Shown here: piece after piece, positions 45,744-55,760 of the stretch | Layout: each line of letters begins with the position of its first letter | Numbering within the stretch: the stretch's first letter is position 1 | Source: JAWSVE01 sp033852115 | GTDB lineage: Bacteria; Pseudomonadota; Gammaproteobacteria; Pseudomonadales; Cellvibrionaceae | Length of the DNA stretch: 64,000 nt | Reading direction: 5' to 3' | NCBI GenBank assembly: GCA_033852115.1 | Contig: JAWSVE010000002.1 | Span: forward strand, 868,001-932,000 | Translations under genes and position numbers: made by a program | The notes under the pieces: generated by a model | Databases searched by the model: none | What the model was told of the DNA's origin: nothing | The model's input: only the letters and a program-made list of their open reading frames with translations

Positions 45744-46562
45744 GTGAGTCAACGTGAATTAAAAGAAATACTTTACGACATTATTTTTGGAACTGAATCC
45801 CGCGCCGGCAAACTCTTTGACCTTGTATTGATCTGCAGTATCTTGCTCAGCGTTTTGGCGGTGATGCTCGACTCGATTGGTTGGTTTTCCCGCACATTCC
45901 GCCTCGAGCTTACGCTAGTGGAATGGGCGTTTACGATATTGTTTACGCTTGAGTACCTCGTGAGAATCTATTCTTCTCCCAACCCGCGGGCCTATATATT
46001 CAGCTTTTACGGACTGGTCGATTTACTTTCGATAGTGCCGACCTACCTAACTGTCATTTTCCCCGGAGCCAATTTCTTATTGGTTGTGCGTCTCCTTAGG
46101 GTGCTCAGAATCTTCCGTGTCCTCAAGCTATCGCGTTACGTCGGGGAGTCCAATGTATTGCTGCGCTCATTAATGGTCTCACGTCGTAAAGTATTCGTAT
46201 TCTTTTACAGCGTGTTAGTGATGGCGACAATCATTGGGTCACTGATGTTTATCGTTGAGGGGGAGGATAATGGTTTTACCAGTATTCCAACGAGTATTTA
46301 CTGGACCATCGTTACCATCACCACAGTCGGGTATGGTGATATCACTCCTCACACGGTGTTGGGAAAGCTCTTGGCGGCGACGACGATGTTGATTGGTTAT
46401 TCCATCATTGCTGTACCTACCGGGATTATTACCGCCGAGCTTGCGCATGAAATTCAGCGCGATCGCCAGACGCGAACTTGCCCCAATTGTAACCATGCGG
46501 GCCATGAGCGTGATGCAAAATATTGTCGAATTTGTGGCGCTCACTTCCCTGGTGCGGATTGA
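45744..46562 (+). CDS. Voltage-gated potassium channel with C-terminal zinc ribbon
   Basis: 272 residues from GTG 45744, with AAGGTG five bases upstream; the longer frame overlaps the divergent gene. Six TM helices of the Kv plan: S1 ~24-43, S4 116-131 with regularly spaced arginines (RLLRVLRIFRVLKLSR), pore helix and selectivity filter TVGYGD (194-199), S6 ~205-230. After S6 the tail (~245-266) has CPNC...CRIC, a zinc-ribbon pattern; many bacterial relatives carry such a double-CxxC tail. It conducts K+ across the inner membrane in response to voltage, with the tail possibly sensing metal or redox state. Confidence 0.93.
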   Translation: MSQRELKEILYDIIFGTESRAGKLFDLVLICSILLSVLAVMLDSIGWFSRTFRLELTLVEWAFTILFTLEYLVRIYSSPNPRAYIFSFYGLVDLLSIVPTYLTVIFPGANFLLVVRLLRVLRIFRVLKLSRYVGESNVLLRSLMVSRRKVFVFFYSVLVMATIIGSLMFIVEGEDNGFTSIPTSIYWTIVTITTVGYGDITPHTVLGKLLAATTMLIGYSIIAVPTGIITAELAHEIQRDRQTRTCPNCNHAGHERDAKYCRICGAHFPGAD

Positions 46563-46728
46563 AGCCCGTTATTTGGCGGGGTAGGTGAGATACGACAAAT
46601 CGCATGGGTCAATTTTGCAGGCTGGTTCAAAAAAACGGCACCTAAATTCACATGATGCTTCTAAAAAACGACGATCGACTACACTTTTGGAGAGGGATGT
46701 CTAATTAGTTGTTTGTTGAGTAGTATTT

Positions 46729-49248
46729 ATGCATCATTTGACCGCGTCAGTGGGGGTATCATCGGTATCAGACGATGTATTACTAGACCGCGCTATGGCA
46801 GCGACACAGGCTGTTCTTTGGTCCTGGGCCATCGAAGGTGACAGCCTAAATTTTTCTCCGCACTTTTACCAGCAGCTCAATATCCCGCAGGGGTCCTTGA
46901 AAAAACTCGATGACCTTGCTCGATACTTATCCGTCTCCGATCATCAGGCGCTTTGCGATTCTATAGTTGCCTCAACAATACGTGCGTGCCCCATCGGCGT
47001 CACGGTGACGTTGCAAGTGAGTGGTAGCCGCTATCCATTGAGCTTTTATGGTGGTGTGCAACAGTTATCGCCGGTTGAAAATATCGTCACTGGCTTAGTG
47101 CATATCGGCAGCGCGGATCAATCCTCCCTTAGCAATGCGGCGCTAGTAGTCCAATACGATCAGCGATTGTCGCAATGTCTAGATGTTGTCCACGACGGGC
47201 TTTGGTGTTTGGATCGTGACGGCCAAATTATATTTGAAAATCAGGCTGCCGTCGCACTCCTAGACTCGAACCCTCACTCAGGCGAGCGACTATTTGATGT
47301 GCTTAGCCGGATATTCCCCGAGGCGTATTGGGATGTTCATGACGAGGAGATGCGCAATGTTTTATCACGCGATATAGGCTCGATTGGCTATCAACAGGTT
47401 GTACCTACTGAACACGGAATACGTAACTTCACCATTGACAAAACCCCCTTTAAAAATGGGTGCAATGAGATCGTTGGGGTTATTGTGACGATGACAGACT
47501 CAACTGAAGTTATTGAGCAGCGCTCGCAGTTGCTAGCGTCTGAGCAGCGATACCAAGCAGTATTTTCTGCAAGTCATGATGTCATTTGGTGCTTTGAAAT
47601 CGAGCCTCCTGTGGATATCAATTTACCGGTTGAACAACAAGTTGATGCCATTGTGGCTAACGCGCATTTGGTTGAGTGCAACCAGCATTTTGCAGAGCTG
47701 TACGGAGATGTGAATCCCGAACAGTTGCTAGGAACGGCCATTCCAACCGAAAGATTCCAAAATTACCGGTCTCGATTAGAGGGTTTTGTGCGCGAAGGGT
47801 ACCAGCTCGTCGATAAGCCCGGTGAGCGCTTTAGTTCCGACGGGCACAAAGAGTTTTGGCAGGTGACAACCGTTGGCACCGTGGAAGGTGACTTCCTCAT
47901 TCGCATCTGGGGAACATCGAAAAATGTCACCGACCGTAAACGCTATCTCGAGAAATTAGACTACCAGGCAACACATGATTCACTCACAAACTTGCCGAAC
48001 CGAGTCATGCTCTACAACGAGATCGAGCAAGCGATGCAAACTCGAAAACAGCATCAATTGATGGCCTTGCTAATTATCGATCTGGATGGTTTCAAAGAAA
48101 TCAATGATACGTTAGGGCATCATGTTGGTGATAAGGTTTTGCAGCTATTAGGTCCGCGTCTTGAAGCGGAAATGGAACATGCTCCAGGTATTGTCACTCG
48201 GCTAGGGGGGGATGAATTTGCGATCTTTCTTTCCAACATTCGCAATCAGCAGCAAGCAATCGTTTTCGGGCACAGGGTGCTGGATGCGGTTCAACAACCA
48301 TTTATGATCGAGGGATATCACTCGGAGATTGGCGCGAGCATCGGCATAGCCATATCACCCAATCAGGCGAGTGACTTAACTACGATGATGCGTTACGCCG
48401 ACGTTGCTATGTATAAAGCAAAGAAGGAACAGCTTGGCGTCACGCTTTATCATCCTGACGCTGACCCCCATTCACCTAAACGCCTGTCGTTAATGGGTGA
48501 CTTGGGTAAAGCGATCCGTGAAGAGCAACTATTGCTACATTATCAGCCGAAGCTTAGCCTGGTTGAGCACAGGCCAACCGGTGTCGAAGCCTTAATCCGT
48601 TGGCAGCACCCCGAATTGGGTATGGTTTCTCCAGGTGAATTCATCCCCATCGCTGAAAGCACGGGTCTTATTCATCCAATGACGTTATGGGTATTAGAAG
48701 AAGCGATCAAGCAATGCAAGGCTTGGGAGAATGAAGGCATCTTCACTTCGATAGCCGTTAACCTATCGACACGAAATCTTATGGATGACGATATCGTCGA
48801 CTCAATTTCCAACTTGTTGACACGGCATTCACTGAAGGCTGAATGTTTAGAGCTGGAAATTACTGAGAGTTCGATTATGGAAGATCCGAAGCGTGCACTG
48901 CACATACTGAATAATATTCACGCGTTGGGTGTTCGACTATCCATTGACGACTTTGGGACGGGGTACTCTTCTCTTTCTTATCTCAAGAAGCTACCCGTCG
49001 ATGCGTTGAAAATCGATTTTTCGTTTGTGATTAACATGCTTGAAGATGAGCAAGATCGCATAATCGTAAATTCGACCATCAATTTGGCGCACAACCTAGG
49101 GCTAAAAGTCGTCGCTGAGGGGGTGGAAAGCCAGGCCGCTCTCCAGCAACTAAGCCGCATGGGGTGTGACTATGCTCAAGGCTTTTACATCAGCAAGCCA
49201 ATCCCTGCGGGGCCGATTCAAGACTGGATGAGACCCTACTGGTCATAG
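46729..49248 (+). CDS. PAS-GGDEF-EAL cyclic-di-GMP protein (first of tandem pair)
   Basis: 839 residues, no TM segment, so a cytoplasmic sensor. Two to three PAS-like domains (~10-410) are followed by GGDEF (~425-590) with intact RLGGDEFAIF near 494, and EAL (~600-835). The EAL domain has EALIRW at 620, NLSTRN, LEITES, DDFGTGYSS and KVVAEGVES, the full catalytic set. The I-site RxxD is absent. Both activities may exist, with the GGDEF perhaps acting as a GTP-sensing regulator of the EAL. It is followed by a paralogue 190 bases downstream. A short hairpin overlaps its stop codon (49231-49253). Confidence 0.93.
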   Translation: MHHLTASVGVSSVSDDVLLDRAMAATQAVLWSWAIEGDSLNFSPHFYQQLNIPQGSLKKLDDLARYLSVSDHQALCDSIVASTIRACPIGVTVTLQVSGSRYPLSFYGGVQQLSPVENIVTGLVHIGSADQSSLSNAALVVQYDQRLSQCLDVVHDGLWCLDRDGQIIFENQAAVALLDSNPHSGERLFDVLSRIFPEAYWDVHDEEMRNVLSRDIGSIGYQQVVPTEHGIRNFTIDKTPFKNGCNEIVGVIVTMTDSTEVIEQRSQLLASEQRYQAVFSASHDVIWCFEIEPPVDINLPVEQQVDAIVANAHLVECNQHFAELYGDVNPEQLLGTAIPTERFQNYRSRLEGFVREGYQLVDKPGERFSSDGHKEFWQVTTVGTVEGDFLIRIWGTSKNVTDRKRYLEKLDYQATHDSLTNLPNRVMLYNEIEQAMQTRKQHQLMALLIIDLDGFKEINDTLGHHVGDKVLQLLGPRLEAEMEHAPGIVTRLGGDEFAIFLSNIRNQQQAIVFGHRVLDAVQQPFMIEGYHSEIGASIGIAISPNQASDLTTMMRYADVAMYKAKKEQLGVTLYHPDADPHSPKRLSLMGDLGKAIREEQLLLHYQPKLSLVEHRPTGVEALIRWQHPELGMVSPGEFIPIAESTGLIHPMTLWVLEEAIKQCKAWENEGIFTSIAVNLSTRNLMDDDIVDSISNLLTRHSLKAECLELEITESSIMEDPKRALHILNNIHALGVRLSIDDFGTGYSSLSYLKKLPVDALKIDFSFVINMLEDEQDRIIVNSTINLAHNLGLKVVAEGVESQAALQQLSRMGCDYAQGFYISKPIPAGPIQDWMRPYWS

Positions 49249-49437
49249 GGTCTATGTTGCCTATCGACCGCCTACCCGCTCTTTTTGCCCGATACCGAGG
49301 CGCCGCTGTCGTCTATGTGGGAGTTGGCTATACTGGAGTTGAAATTCTTAGCGGCAGGTCAGGCCTGTTCTGACAGTATGATGTGGGCAGAAAAACGTTC
49401 AAATAATCTATCAAGTGTCGTTCATGTAGAGGATTAC

Positions 49438-52400
49438 ATGAACGCGCCCTTCCCCAATGCTGATTTCTCTCCGGTGGTTGTTGGCGCCTGGAAGTGGAAC
49501 CTAGCCAGCAACAAATTTCAATGCAGTGAAGCAATAGGCATGACATCGGTTTGTCAGGGACTGGCTTCCCACGTGCTAGATATGCTGGATCAGGCACAGG
49601 CGGATCTGCTTGTCTCACAGGCTAAAAAAGCGAGTCAATCCGGTGAGGAATTTAGTTTTGACCTCTCAATCAATCAGGGTGGGTCGGCCAATGACGGCGC
49701 TTATCGCTTAATGGGTAGCCCGTACCTAAATAACGACAACACAACCGAGTGGATGAGTGGTGTATTACTCCGGTTGGGTAATTCATCTCTTCTAAATGAC
49801 CAGTACTTACCGCAAACCGAGCCTCTGATTTACGTAAAGGATACCGAACATCGTTTCATTTTTATTAATCGTGCTTGCCAAAAAGCATTAGGTAAATCCG
49901 CGGCAGATCTACTGGGTAAAACCATTGGTGAGTGTACAGGTCAGGATGCGTCTTCACAGGAACGTTTTGAAGAATGGTTGATGTCATCCAGTATTGATCT
50001 TGAGCTTCAAGAACAAGCAGTCGCCGAGCAAACTGATTTTGTCAATGATCAGACAACTTACTCAACCAAGCGATTTTCACTTAAAGATAAAGCTGGCAAT
50101 GTAGTGGGTACTGGTGCGTGTATTGTCGATGTAACTGTTGATGAAAAGGCGCTACGAATCATTGCAAATCTGGATGTTCGCAGAAGGCAGCTTATCGAAG
50201 CGATGCCCGCCCTTATTTTTTATTTTGATCGCCAGGGTAAGGCACAGTTGGTGAATAATAAGGTCGCCAAATTACTAAAGGCATCAAAAGAATCGCTCTA
50301 TGGTAAAACCATGTCTGGTATTGCTCCATTCTGGGAGCGGTCCCCGGAGTTGGATGACGGTATCAGTGATGTGCTTAGTGGTAAAAAATCGTCTGTAAAA
50401 ATTGAAGCAAGCTATGTGCAAGAGGGGCAGGAATACTGGATAAAAATTGAAATATCCCCAGTTCTCAATATCGATAATTCAATTGCAAACGCATTGGTTG
50501 TGGTTAGAGATGTTAGCCATATGCAGCAGCAAAAACGTAAAATTGAGGACCAAGAAGTTCGCGCTCGAGCGCTAATGGAAAACAGTTTTGAAGCGATGTA
50601 TAGCGTTTCAATCAATCCACCAATGCCGATGAGTCTTCGAAAGGATAAACAAGTCGATTGGTTTGCAGAGTATGCCTATTTTGAGGACTGCAATGAACGG
50701 TGCGCGGAGCTGTTGCGTCGTAACGTCGACAAAGTTCTTTATCACAAAGTGAACGACATCGTCGGTACCTTTGATCCCGAGAGAAACTTGTTTTCAACCA
50801 TTATAGAAAATGAGTTAAGGCCACAACGTGTTGAAGTCGAGCATATGATTGATGGCGAGTGTCAGTGGTGGGAGCATTCTGCGAAGCCTATCATTACCGA
50901 TGGTAAGCTATATGAGCTGTGGGGAAGTTTTCGAAACGTTACTGAAGCGAAGCGTCGTGCGGTTGAGCTAGAAAACAACGAGGCGCGCTATCGAAGCTTT
51001 ATTGAAAATAGCCATGAAGGCATTTTTGAGGCTCGACTCAAAGAACCCGTTCGTGCGGATAGACCGACTCATGAGCTCATTTCTGTATTGTATGAAAGCT
51101 TAACCATCCGAGAATGCAATGACGAATTTTCGAAACTTTGTGGTATTGACAACCCGATGGATGTGGTCGGTCTTACGTTGTCGGAAGCAAGTGGTGAAAA
51201 CGTCGCGCGCAAGCTAGTTGAGGAGTTTGCCAGCGGGAATTTTAAAGTTGCTCGACTACCTCTCAATGTGGCGATGGGTAACGCGCAAGCGACATGGATC
51301 AGTATTAGTTTAGTCGGTGTTTTTAACGATGGTCTTCTTTGCGGTTGTTGGGGCACGCTTCGCGATGTAACCGAGCGTTATCACTATTTGCAGCGATTAG
51401 AGTACCAGGCAAACCATGATTCTCTAACCAACCTACCCAATCGGCAAAAGTTCTATACTATTCTTGAGAGCCACCTCCAATATGTTTCCGAAAGCAATCC
51501 GCTTGCGGTTGTACTGTTAGACCTAGATCGCTTTAAGGAGCTAAACGATACCCTGGGCCATCATATCGGCGATCTTCTGCTAAAGAAAATTGGGCCTAGG
51601 TTAGAGACTGTTGTGAAAACAGTGAATGGTATGGTTGCACGATTAGGAGGCGATGAGTTTGCTATTGTGTTGCCGGGCACCAATAACGAAGAGTGGGGTA
51701 CGATAGCAAGAGCATTGTGTGATGCAGTCAATGAACCATTTAACCTCAACGGTTTTCAGGCGGAAATTAAAGCAAGTATCGGGTTGTCTCTAGCGCCAAA
51801 ACATGCGAGCGATATCTCTGGGTTGATGCGCTACGCCGATATAGCAATGTATCAAGCGAAGAATGAATCCCTAGGTTTTATTGAATACGATGCAAGCTTG
51901 GATGCCTATACGCCTCGCCGTTTATCGTTAATGAACGATTTGGGGAAAGCGATTCGTGAGAATCAATTTGAATTATATTTTCAGCCTAAGATTGATTTGG
52001 GAGGGCGCTTTATTCGTGGGTTTGAAGCGTTGCTGCGTTGGAATCACCCCGGTTTAGGATTTTTGCCTCCGGGGGAGTTTATCCCGTTAGCCGAGTCGAC
52101 GGAAAATATAAAACCAATGACCTTGTGGGTTTTAGAGTCTGCCATTAAAAGTTGTAGTGAATGGCTAGCGAAGAAACTAGATTGCAAGGTGGCTGTGAAT
52201 TTGTCGGCGCGAAATCTGTTGGATGAAAATATTGTCGACATGATATCAACCTTGCTTGAGCGTTATAAGGTCCCGCCTAAGTTTTTAGAGTTGGAAATTA
52301 CCGAAAGCTCCATCATGTTGGATCCAAAACGTGCAGCGGATATTATGCGGCAAATGGGTGAGTTAGGGGTTAACTTATCTATTGATGACTATGGTACAGG

Positions 52401-52704
52401 TTATTCTTCTTTAGCTTATTTGAAAAGCCTACCGGTGGATACATTAAAGATTGATTATTCTTTCGTAAAGGACATGTTGGTTGATAAACACGATGCGATT
52501 ATTGTGAATTCGACCATTCACCTCGCTCATAACTTGGGGTTGAAAGTCGTTGCGGAAGGCGTTGAGAGTGCTGAAGCACTTACTGAATTAGATCGAATGG
52601 GCTGTGACCTCGCTCAAGGTTACTATATTGCGCCACCAATGCCTGCGGAGGCGGTAGAACCCTGGATAGACAATGCGGGCTGGTCGAGCTTACGCAATAC
52701 GTGA
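49438..52704 (+). CDS. PAS-GGDEF-EAL cyclic-di-GMP protein (second of tandem pair)
   Basis: 1088 residues from ATG 49438, chosen because AGAGG lies five bases upstream; the frame stays open from 49285. At least four PAS-type segments (~1-640, one with LIYVKDTEHRFIFINRACQ, another with ALIFYFDRQGKAQLVNN) precede GGDEF (RLGGDEFAIV near 738) and EAL (EALLRW near 863, LEITES, DDYGTGYSS, VVAEGVES). Catalytic residues of both domains are present; no I-site RxxD is visible. The last ~450 residues align well by eye with the preceding gene, so the pair arose by duplication, with the sensor half extended. Confidence 0.93.
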   Translation: MNAPFPNADFSPVVVGAWKWNLASNKFQCSEAIGMTSVCQGLASHVLDMLDQAQADLLVSQAKKASQSGEEFSFDLSINQGGSANDGAYRLMGSPYLNNDNTTEWMSGVLLRLGNSSLLNDQYLPQTEPLIYVKDTEHRFIFINRACQKALGKSAADLLGKTIGECTGQDASSQERFEEWLMSSSIDLELQEQAVAEQTDFVNDQTTYSTKRFSLKDKAGNVVGTGACIVDVTVDEKALRIIANLDVRRRQLIEAMPALIFYFDRQGKAQLVNNKVAKLLKASKESLYGKTMSGIAPFWERSPELDDGISDVLSGKKSSVKIEASYVQEGQEYWIKIEISPVLNIDNSIANALVVVRDVSHMQQQKRKIEDQEVRARALMENSFEAMYSVSINPPMPMSLRKDKQVDWFAEYAYFEDCNERCAELLRRNVDKVLYHKVNDIVGTFDPERNLFSTIIENELRPQRVEVEHMIDGECQWWEHSAKPIITDGKLYELWGSFRNVTEAKRRAVELENNEARYRSFIENSHEGIFEARLKEPVRADRPTHELISVLYESLTIRECNDEFSKLCGIDNPMDVVGLTLSEASGENVARKLVEEFASGNFKVARLPLNVAMGNAQATWISISLVGVFNDGLLCGCWGTLRDVTERYHYLQRLEYQANHDSLTNLPNRQKFYTILESHLQYVSESNPLAVVLLDLDRFKELNDTLGHHIGDLLLKKIGPRLETVVKTVNGMVARLGGDEFAIVLPGTNNEEWGTIARALCDAVNEPFNLNGFQAEIKASIGLSLAPKHASDISGLMRYADIAMYQAKNESLGFIEYDASLDAYTPRRLSLMNDLGKAIRENQFELYFQPKIDLGGRFIRGFEALLRWNHPGLGFLPPGEFIPLAESTENIKPMTLWVLESAIKSCSEWLAKKLDCKVAVNLSARNLLDENIVDMISTLLERYKVPPKFLELEITESSIMLDPKRAADIMRQMGELGVNLSIDDYGTGYSSLAYLKSLPVDTLKIDYSFVKDMLVDKHDAIIVNSTIHLAHNLGLKVVAEGVESAEALTELDRMGCDLAQGYYIAPPMPAEAVEPWIDNAGWSSLRNT

Positions 52705-52720
52705 ACTAACGTTTTATAGG

Positions 52721-54199
52721 TTACAGTTTTGCCTCTTTCTGAAGTTGTTTAACGTCAATTAAACGTTGCTCGATAAGTGCAGCGGTCGGCGTATTATTAT
52801 CGACTAGTCGATAGGCGTTTTGTAATTGTCGTTCAGCACGTTGGTAGATGCCGTTCAAAATAAAATATTCGGCGCGAGCCCGATGAACCTCGATAATGTT
52901 GCCGACTAAACCGTGAACCTCTGCTAGAAGATACCAAACATAGTCGTTGTCACTTCGAATGCGCGAATAACGCACTAAAAGCTGTTCGCACAGTTCATAT
53001 TCTTTTGCAGACATTAATGTTTCGGCAAACTGTATATTGACGGCATGGCTACTGGGGTAGAGTTTTAGCAATTTGTTGAGTTTGTTTAGCGCGCTTTTGT
53101 AATCTTCTTCTTTGGCATCGACGTCCGCAGAAGCGAGAGTGTAAATGAGTTTTTCTGGGCGCTTGGCCAGTAAATTATCCAGTTCTTCACGCGCTTGCTG
53201 CGTTTTTCCTGCTTCTGTTAGCGCCAGTACTAAGCCATAACGACTGGCTTCTTGAGATATAGACTGTCCGTCTACTTCGCTTTGAAATGCTTTGATGGCG
53301 TGCTGAATAGATTCGGAGTGATGTAACTTAGCGCGTGCGGCAATTAAATGGAAATCAACAGAATCCGGGTATTCTCGCTGGGGAAACTGCATTGCTCTAG
53401 CGCGTGCATCGGCAATTCGGCTTTCAGTCACAGGGTGTGTTGATAAAAACTCCGGTGGCTTTCGGTAAAAGCGCGCATCACGTAGCATGACTTCAAACAT
53501 GTCGGCTGCCGCATTGGGATCTCGTCCTGCGGCGGCCAGAGTTTGAATGCCAACCCTGTCCGCTTCTTGTTCGTGTAAGCGGCTAAAACGCAAACGTGAA
53601 TCCAGTGCGGCAGCCTGTGTAGCCATAATAGCGGCCATCCCAGCGTCACCACTACCGGCCGCTGCGAGAATAATGCCTGCGAGCAAACCAGCCATAGTGG
53701 GCAGGCTAGATGACTGCTGTGCTTGGACTTGTCGGGCGTAATGACGTTGACTGAGGTGGGCCAGCTCGTGCGCAAGTATCGAAGCGAGCTGGTCTTCTTT
53801 TTCCGTTTCTAGAAAAATGCCGGTATGGACGCCGATGATACGGCCCGGGACTGCAAAGGCGTTAATCGAGGGGTTGTCGATTACGATTAAGTCGAATCGC
53901 TTATCTGGTAGATCGCTGTGGGCAGCGATACTGGTAATTAATTGTTCTAAGTAGCTGTATATGATCGGGTCAGAAGACGTTGGCATTTGGCTGCGGTACA
54001 ATTTCAGCACCTTTTGGCCAAGTTCGTATTCTTGCTGCGGTGAGATTAAACCGGCGCTGCTATCTCCTAGTGCCGGTAAATCAACATCTGCGCCATAAGC
54101 GGGTAAGACTGAAGTGCTAAGCAAAGCGCTCAGGGCAATCGCCAAACAGATGGGTTTAGGGGTGAATCGCCTTAAAGCAATGTTAAGAACTTGTAGCAC
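52721..54199 (-). CDS. bepA: Periplasmic M48 metalloprotease/chaperone BepA
   Basis: 492 residues with a signal peptide (~15-36). The M48 protease zinc site HELAH is at 144-148, with the third ligand in LHEQEADRVG (~212). The C-terminal half is TPR repeats (from ~280). BepA (YfgC) helps assemble LptD and degrades stalled outer-membrane proteins at the BAM complex. The length and order match. It is convergent with the second GGDEF-EAL gene and divergent from tusA. Confidence 0.94.
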   Translation of the reverse strand: MLQVLNIALRRFTPKPICLAIALSALLSTSVLPAYGADVDLPALGDSSAGLISPQQEYELGQKVLKLYRSQMPTSSDPIIYSYLEQLITSIAAHSDLPDKRFDLIVIDNPSINAFAVPGRIIGVHTGIFLETEKEDQLASILAHELAHLSQRHYARQVQAQQSSSLPTMAGLLAGIILAAAGSGDAGMAAIMATQAAALDSRLRFSRLHEQEADRVGIQTLAAAGRDPNAAADMFEVMLRDARFYRKPPEFLSTHPVTESRIADARARAMQFPQREYPDSVDFHLIAARAKLHHSESIQHAIKAFQSEVDGQSISQEASRYGLVLALTEAGKTQQAREELDNLLAKRPEKLIYTLASADVDAKEEDYKSALNKLNKLLKLYPSSHAVNIQFAETLMSAKEYELCEQLLVRYSRIRSDNDYVWYLLAEVHGLVGNIIEVHRARAEYFILNGIYQRAERQLQNAYRLVDNNTPTAALIEQRLIDVKQLQKEAKL

Positions 54200-54390
54200 G
54201 CATTTACTTCCAAGATAAGGGGAGCATACTCTAGCAACTTTTTACCCCGCTGACTAAGTGTTGCACTTCGAAACGGACAACATGCTGCGCGTTGTGAAGC
54301 CTCAGTCGTTGTAGAAAACTCGACGTAGAACAGTCTAAGTTGACCTCATTCTGAGGGGTAAAGTTCCTTTGACAGATTTGTGAACATTTT

Positions 54391-54630
54391 ATGTGCGATA
54401 AACTAACCATAGCAGAAACCGTTGACGCCACCGGCCTAACCTGTCCGTTGCCGTTGCTCAAAGCAAAGCAAGGGCTCAAGTCTCTGCGGTCAGGAGAATG
54501 TCTAAAAGTCCTTGCCACGGATCCGGGCTCTGAAAGAGATTTTGAGGTGTTTGCAAACTTGAGCGGTAATTCATTGGTTCAACTGGAAAAGATAGGCGAT
54601 ACTTTTACCTATGTTTTGCAAAAAATCTAA
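54391..54630 (+). CDS. tusA: TusA-family sulphurtransferase
   Basis: 79 residues. The family motif CPLPLLK has the active cysteine at position 18 (GLTCPLP), carrying persulphide. TusA passes sulphur for 2-thiouridine in tRNA and other uses; several TusA-like proteins exist, so the exact role is not certain. It is followed 14 bases later by an AI-2E/PerM gene, an arrangement I recall from pseudomonads next to bepA. Confidence 0.92.
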   Translation: MCDKLTIAETVDATGLTCPLPLLKAKQGLKSLRSGECLKVLATDPGSERDFEVFANLSGNSLVQLEKIGDTFTYVLQKI

Positions 54631-54644
54631 GACACCTGTAGCAA

Positions 54645-55760
54645 ATGCCTATGTATAGTATTTTCAGAAATTGGATTAATCGCTACTTCGCCGATGAAGA
54701 AGCCGTGCTGCTGGTATTGATTATGATCGGCGCGGTCATTGTTTTAATGACGATGGGCGATATTTTAGCGCCAATGATCGCAAGTATGATTATTGCCTTT
54801 TTGATGGAAGGAATGGTCGCGCGGTTGCGGGGGTGGGGTGTGCCTCATCTTGTTGCGGTAAGCTTGGCCAGTATTGTGTTTGTCGGTGCGTTAGCTGTGA
54901 TTATGTTGGTCTTGTTACCTGGGTTGTGGCAGCAACTAACACGGTTGATGACGGACGTGCCGCGTATGTTTGGTGAGTGGCAGAGTGTGGTGTTGCTGTT
55001 GCCTCAAAAATACCCAAACATCGTGAGCGAGCCGCAGATCGCACAACTTATGGAGGCCATCGCAAAACGAATTGGTGACTTCGGGCAACAAGTAGTATCG
55101 TTCTCAGTTACTCGGTTGCCTATATTGGCGGCGGTCATTGTGTATTTAGTTCTTGTACCCATTCTGGTGTTTTTTTTCCTAAAAGATGGGCGCAAGGTGC
55201 TCCGCTTCGTTGCCAGTTTCTTACCGAATGAGCGTCCGGTAATGACGAAAATTGGGTTAGAAATGAATCAGCAAATTGCCAACTATGTGCGCGGCAAGGT
55301 GATCGAGATTCTAATTGTCGGGAGCGTGAGCTACGTAGCCTTCATTTTTCTGGGGCTTAATTATGCATTGCTGCTCGCGATTTCTGTGGGGCTTTCAGTT
55401 GTTATCCCCTATATTGGCGCAGCCGTGGTGACCCTTCCTATCGCAATGATTGCATACATGCAGTGGGGTTGGTCGTCTGATTTTATGACGGTGATCATCG
55501 TCTATGGTGTTATTCAAGCGCTGGATGGAAATGTACTTGTACCGTTGTTGTTTTCCGAGACGGTTAATTTACACCCTATCGCGATTATTCTGGCCGTGTT
55601 GGTATTTGGCGGCATTTGGGGTTTCTGGGGAGTGTTTTTTGCGATACCCTTAGCTACCTTGATTAAGGCAATCTTAAATGCATGGCCTACCCGCTATGAC
55701 GAATTGCCTGGTGTTGTTGCTGGCGATGCCAATGATGATACCGAAAGCGCGGCTTCGTGA
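54645..55760 (+). CDS. AI-2E/PerM-family membrane protein
   Basis: 371 residues, about eight TM helices. N-terminal helices near LVLIMIGAVIVLMTMGDILAP and SLASIVFVGALAVIMLVLL are followed by a soluble amphipathic stretch (~90-150). The family core is LVPILVFFFLKDGRKV, then VIPYIGAAVVTLPIA and ALDGNVLVPLLFSETVNLHPIAIILAVLVFGGIWGFWG. Members include autoinducer-2 exporters, Na+/H+ antiporters and PerM; function here is open. It is cotranscribed with tusA. Confidence 0.9.
   Translation: MPMYSIFRNWINRYFADEEAVLLVLIMIGAVIVLMTMGDILAPMIASMIIAFLMEGMVARLRGWGVPHLVAVSLASIVFVGALAVIMLVLLPGLWQQLTRLMTDVPRMFGEWQSVVLLLPQKYPNIVSEPQIAQLMEAIAKRIGDFGQQVVSFSVTRLPILAAVIVYLVLVPILVFFFLKDGRKVLRFVASFLPNERPVMTKIGLEMNQQIANYVRGKVIEILIVGSVSYVAFIFLGLNYALLLAISVGLSVVIPYIGAAVVTLPIAMIAYMQWGWSSDFMTVIIVYGVIQALDGNVLVPLLFSETVNLHPIAIILAVLVFGGIWGFWGVFFAIPLATLIKAILNAWPTRYDELPGVVAGDANDDTESAAS

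Noticed and set aside
49231..49253. Hairpin over the stop codon of the first GGDEF-EAL gene as a terminator
   Set aside because: Eight-base stem AGACCCTA/TAGGGTCT but no U-tract and it overlaps the stop codon; may be chance.
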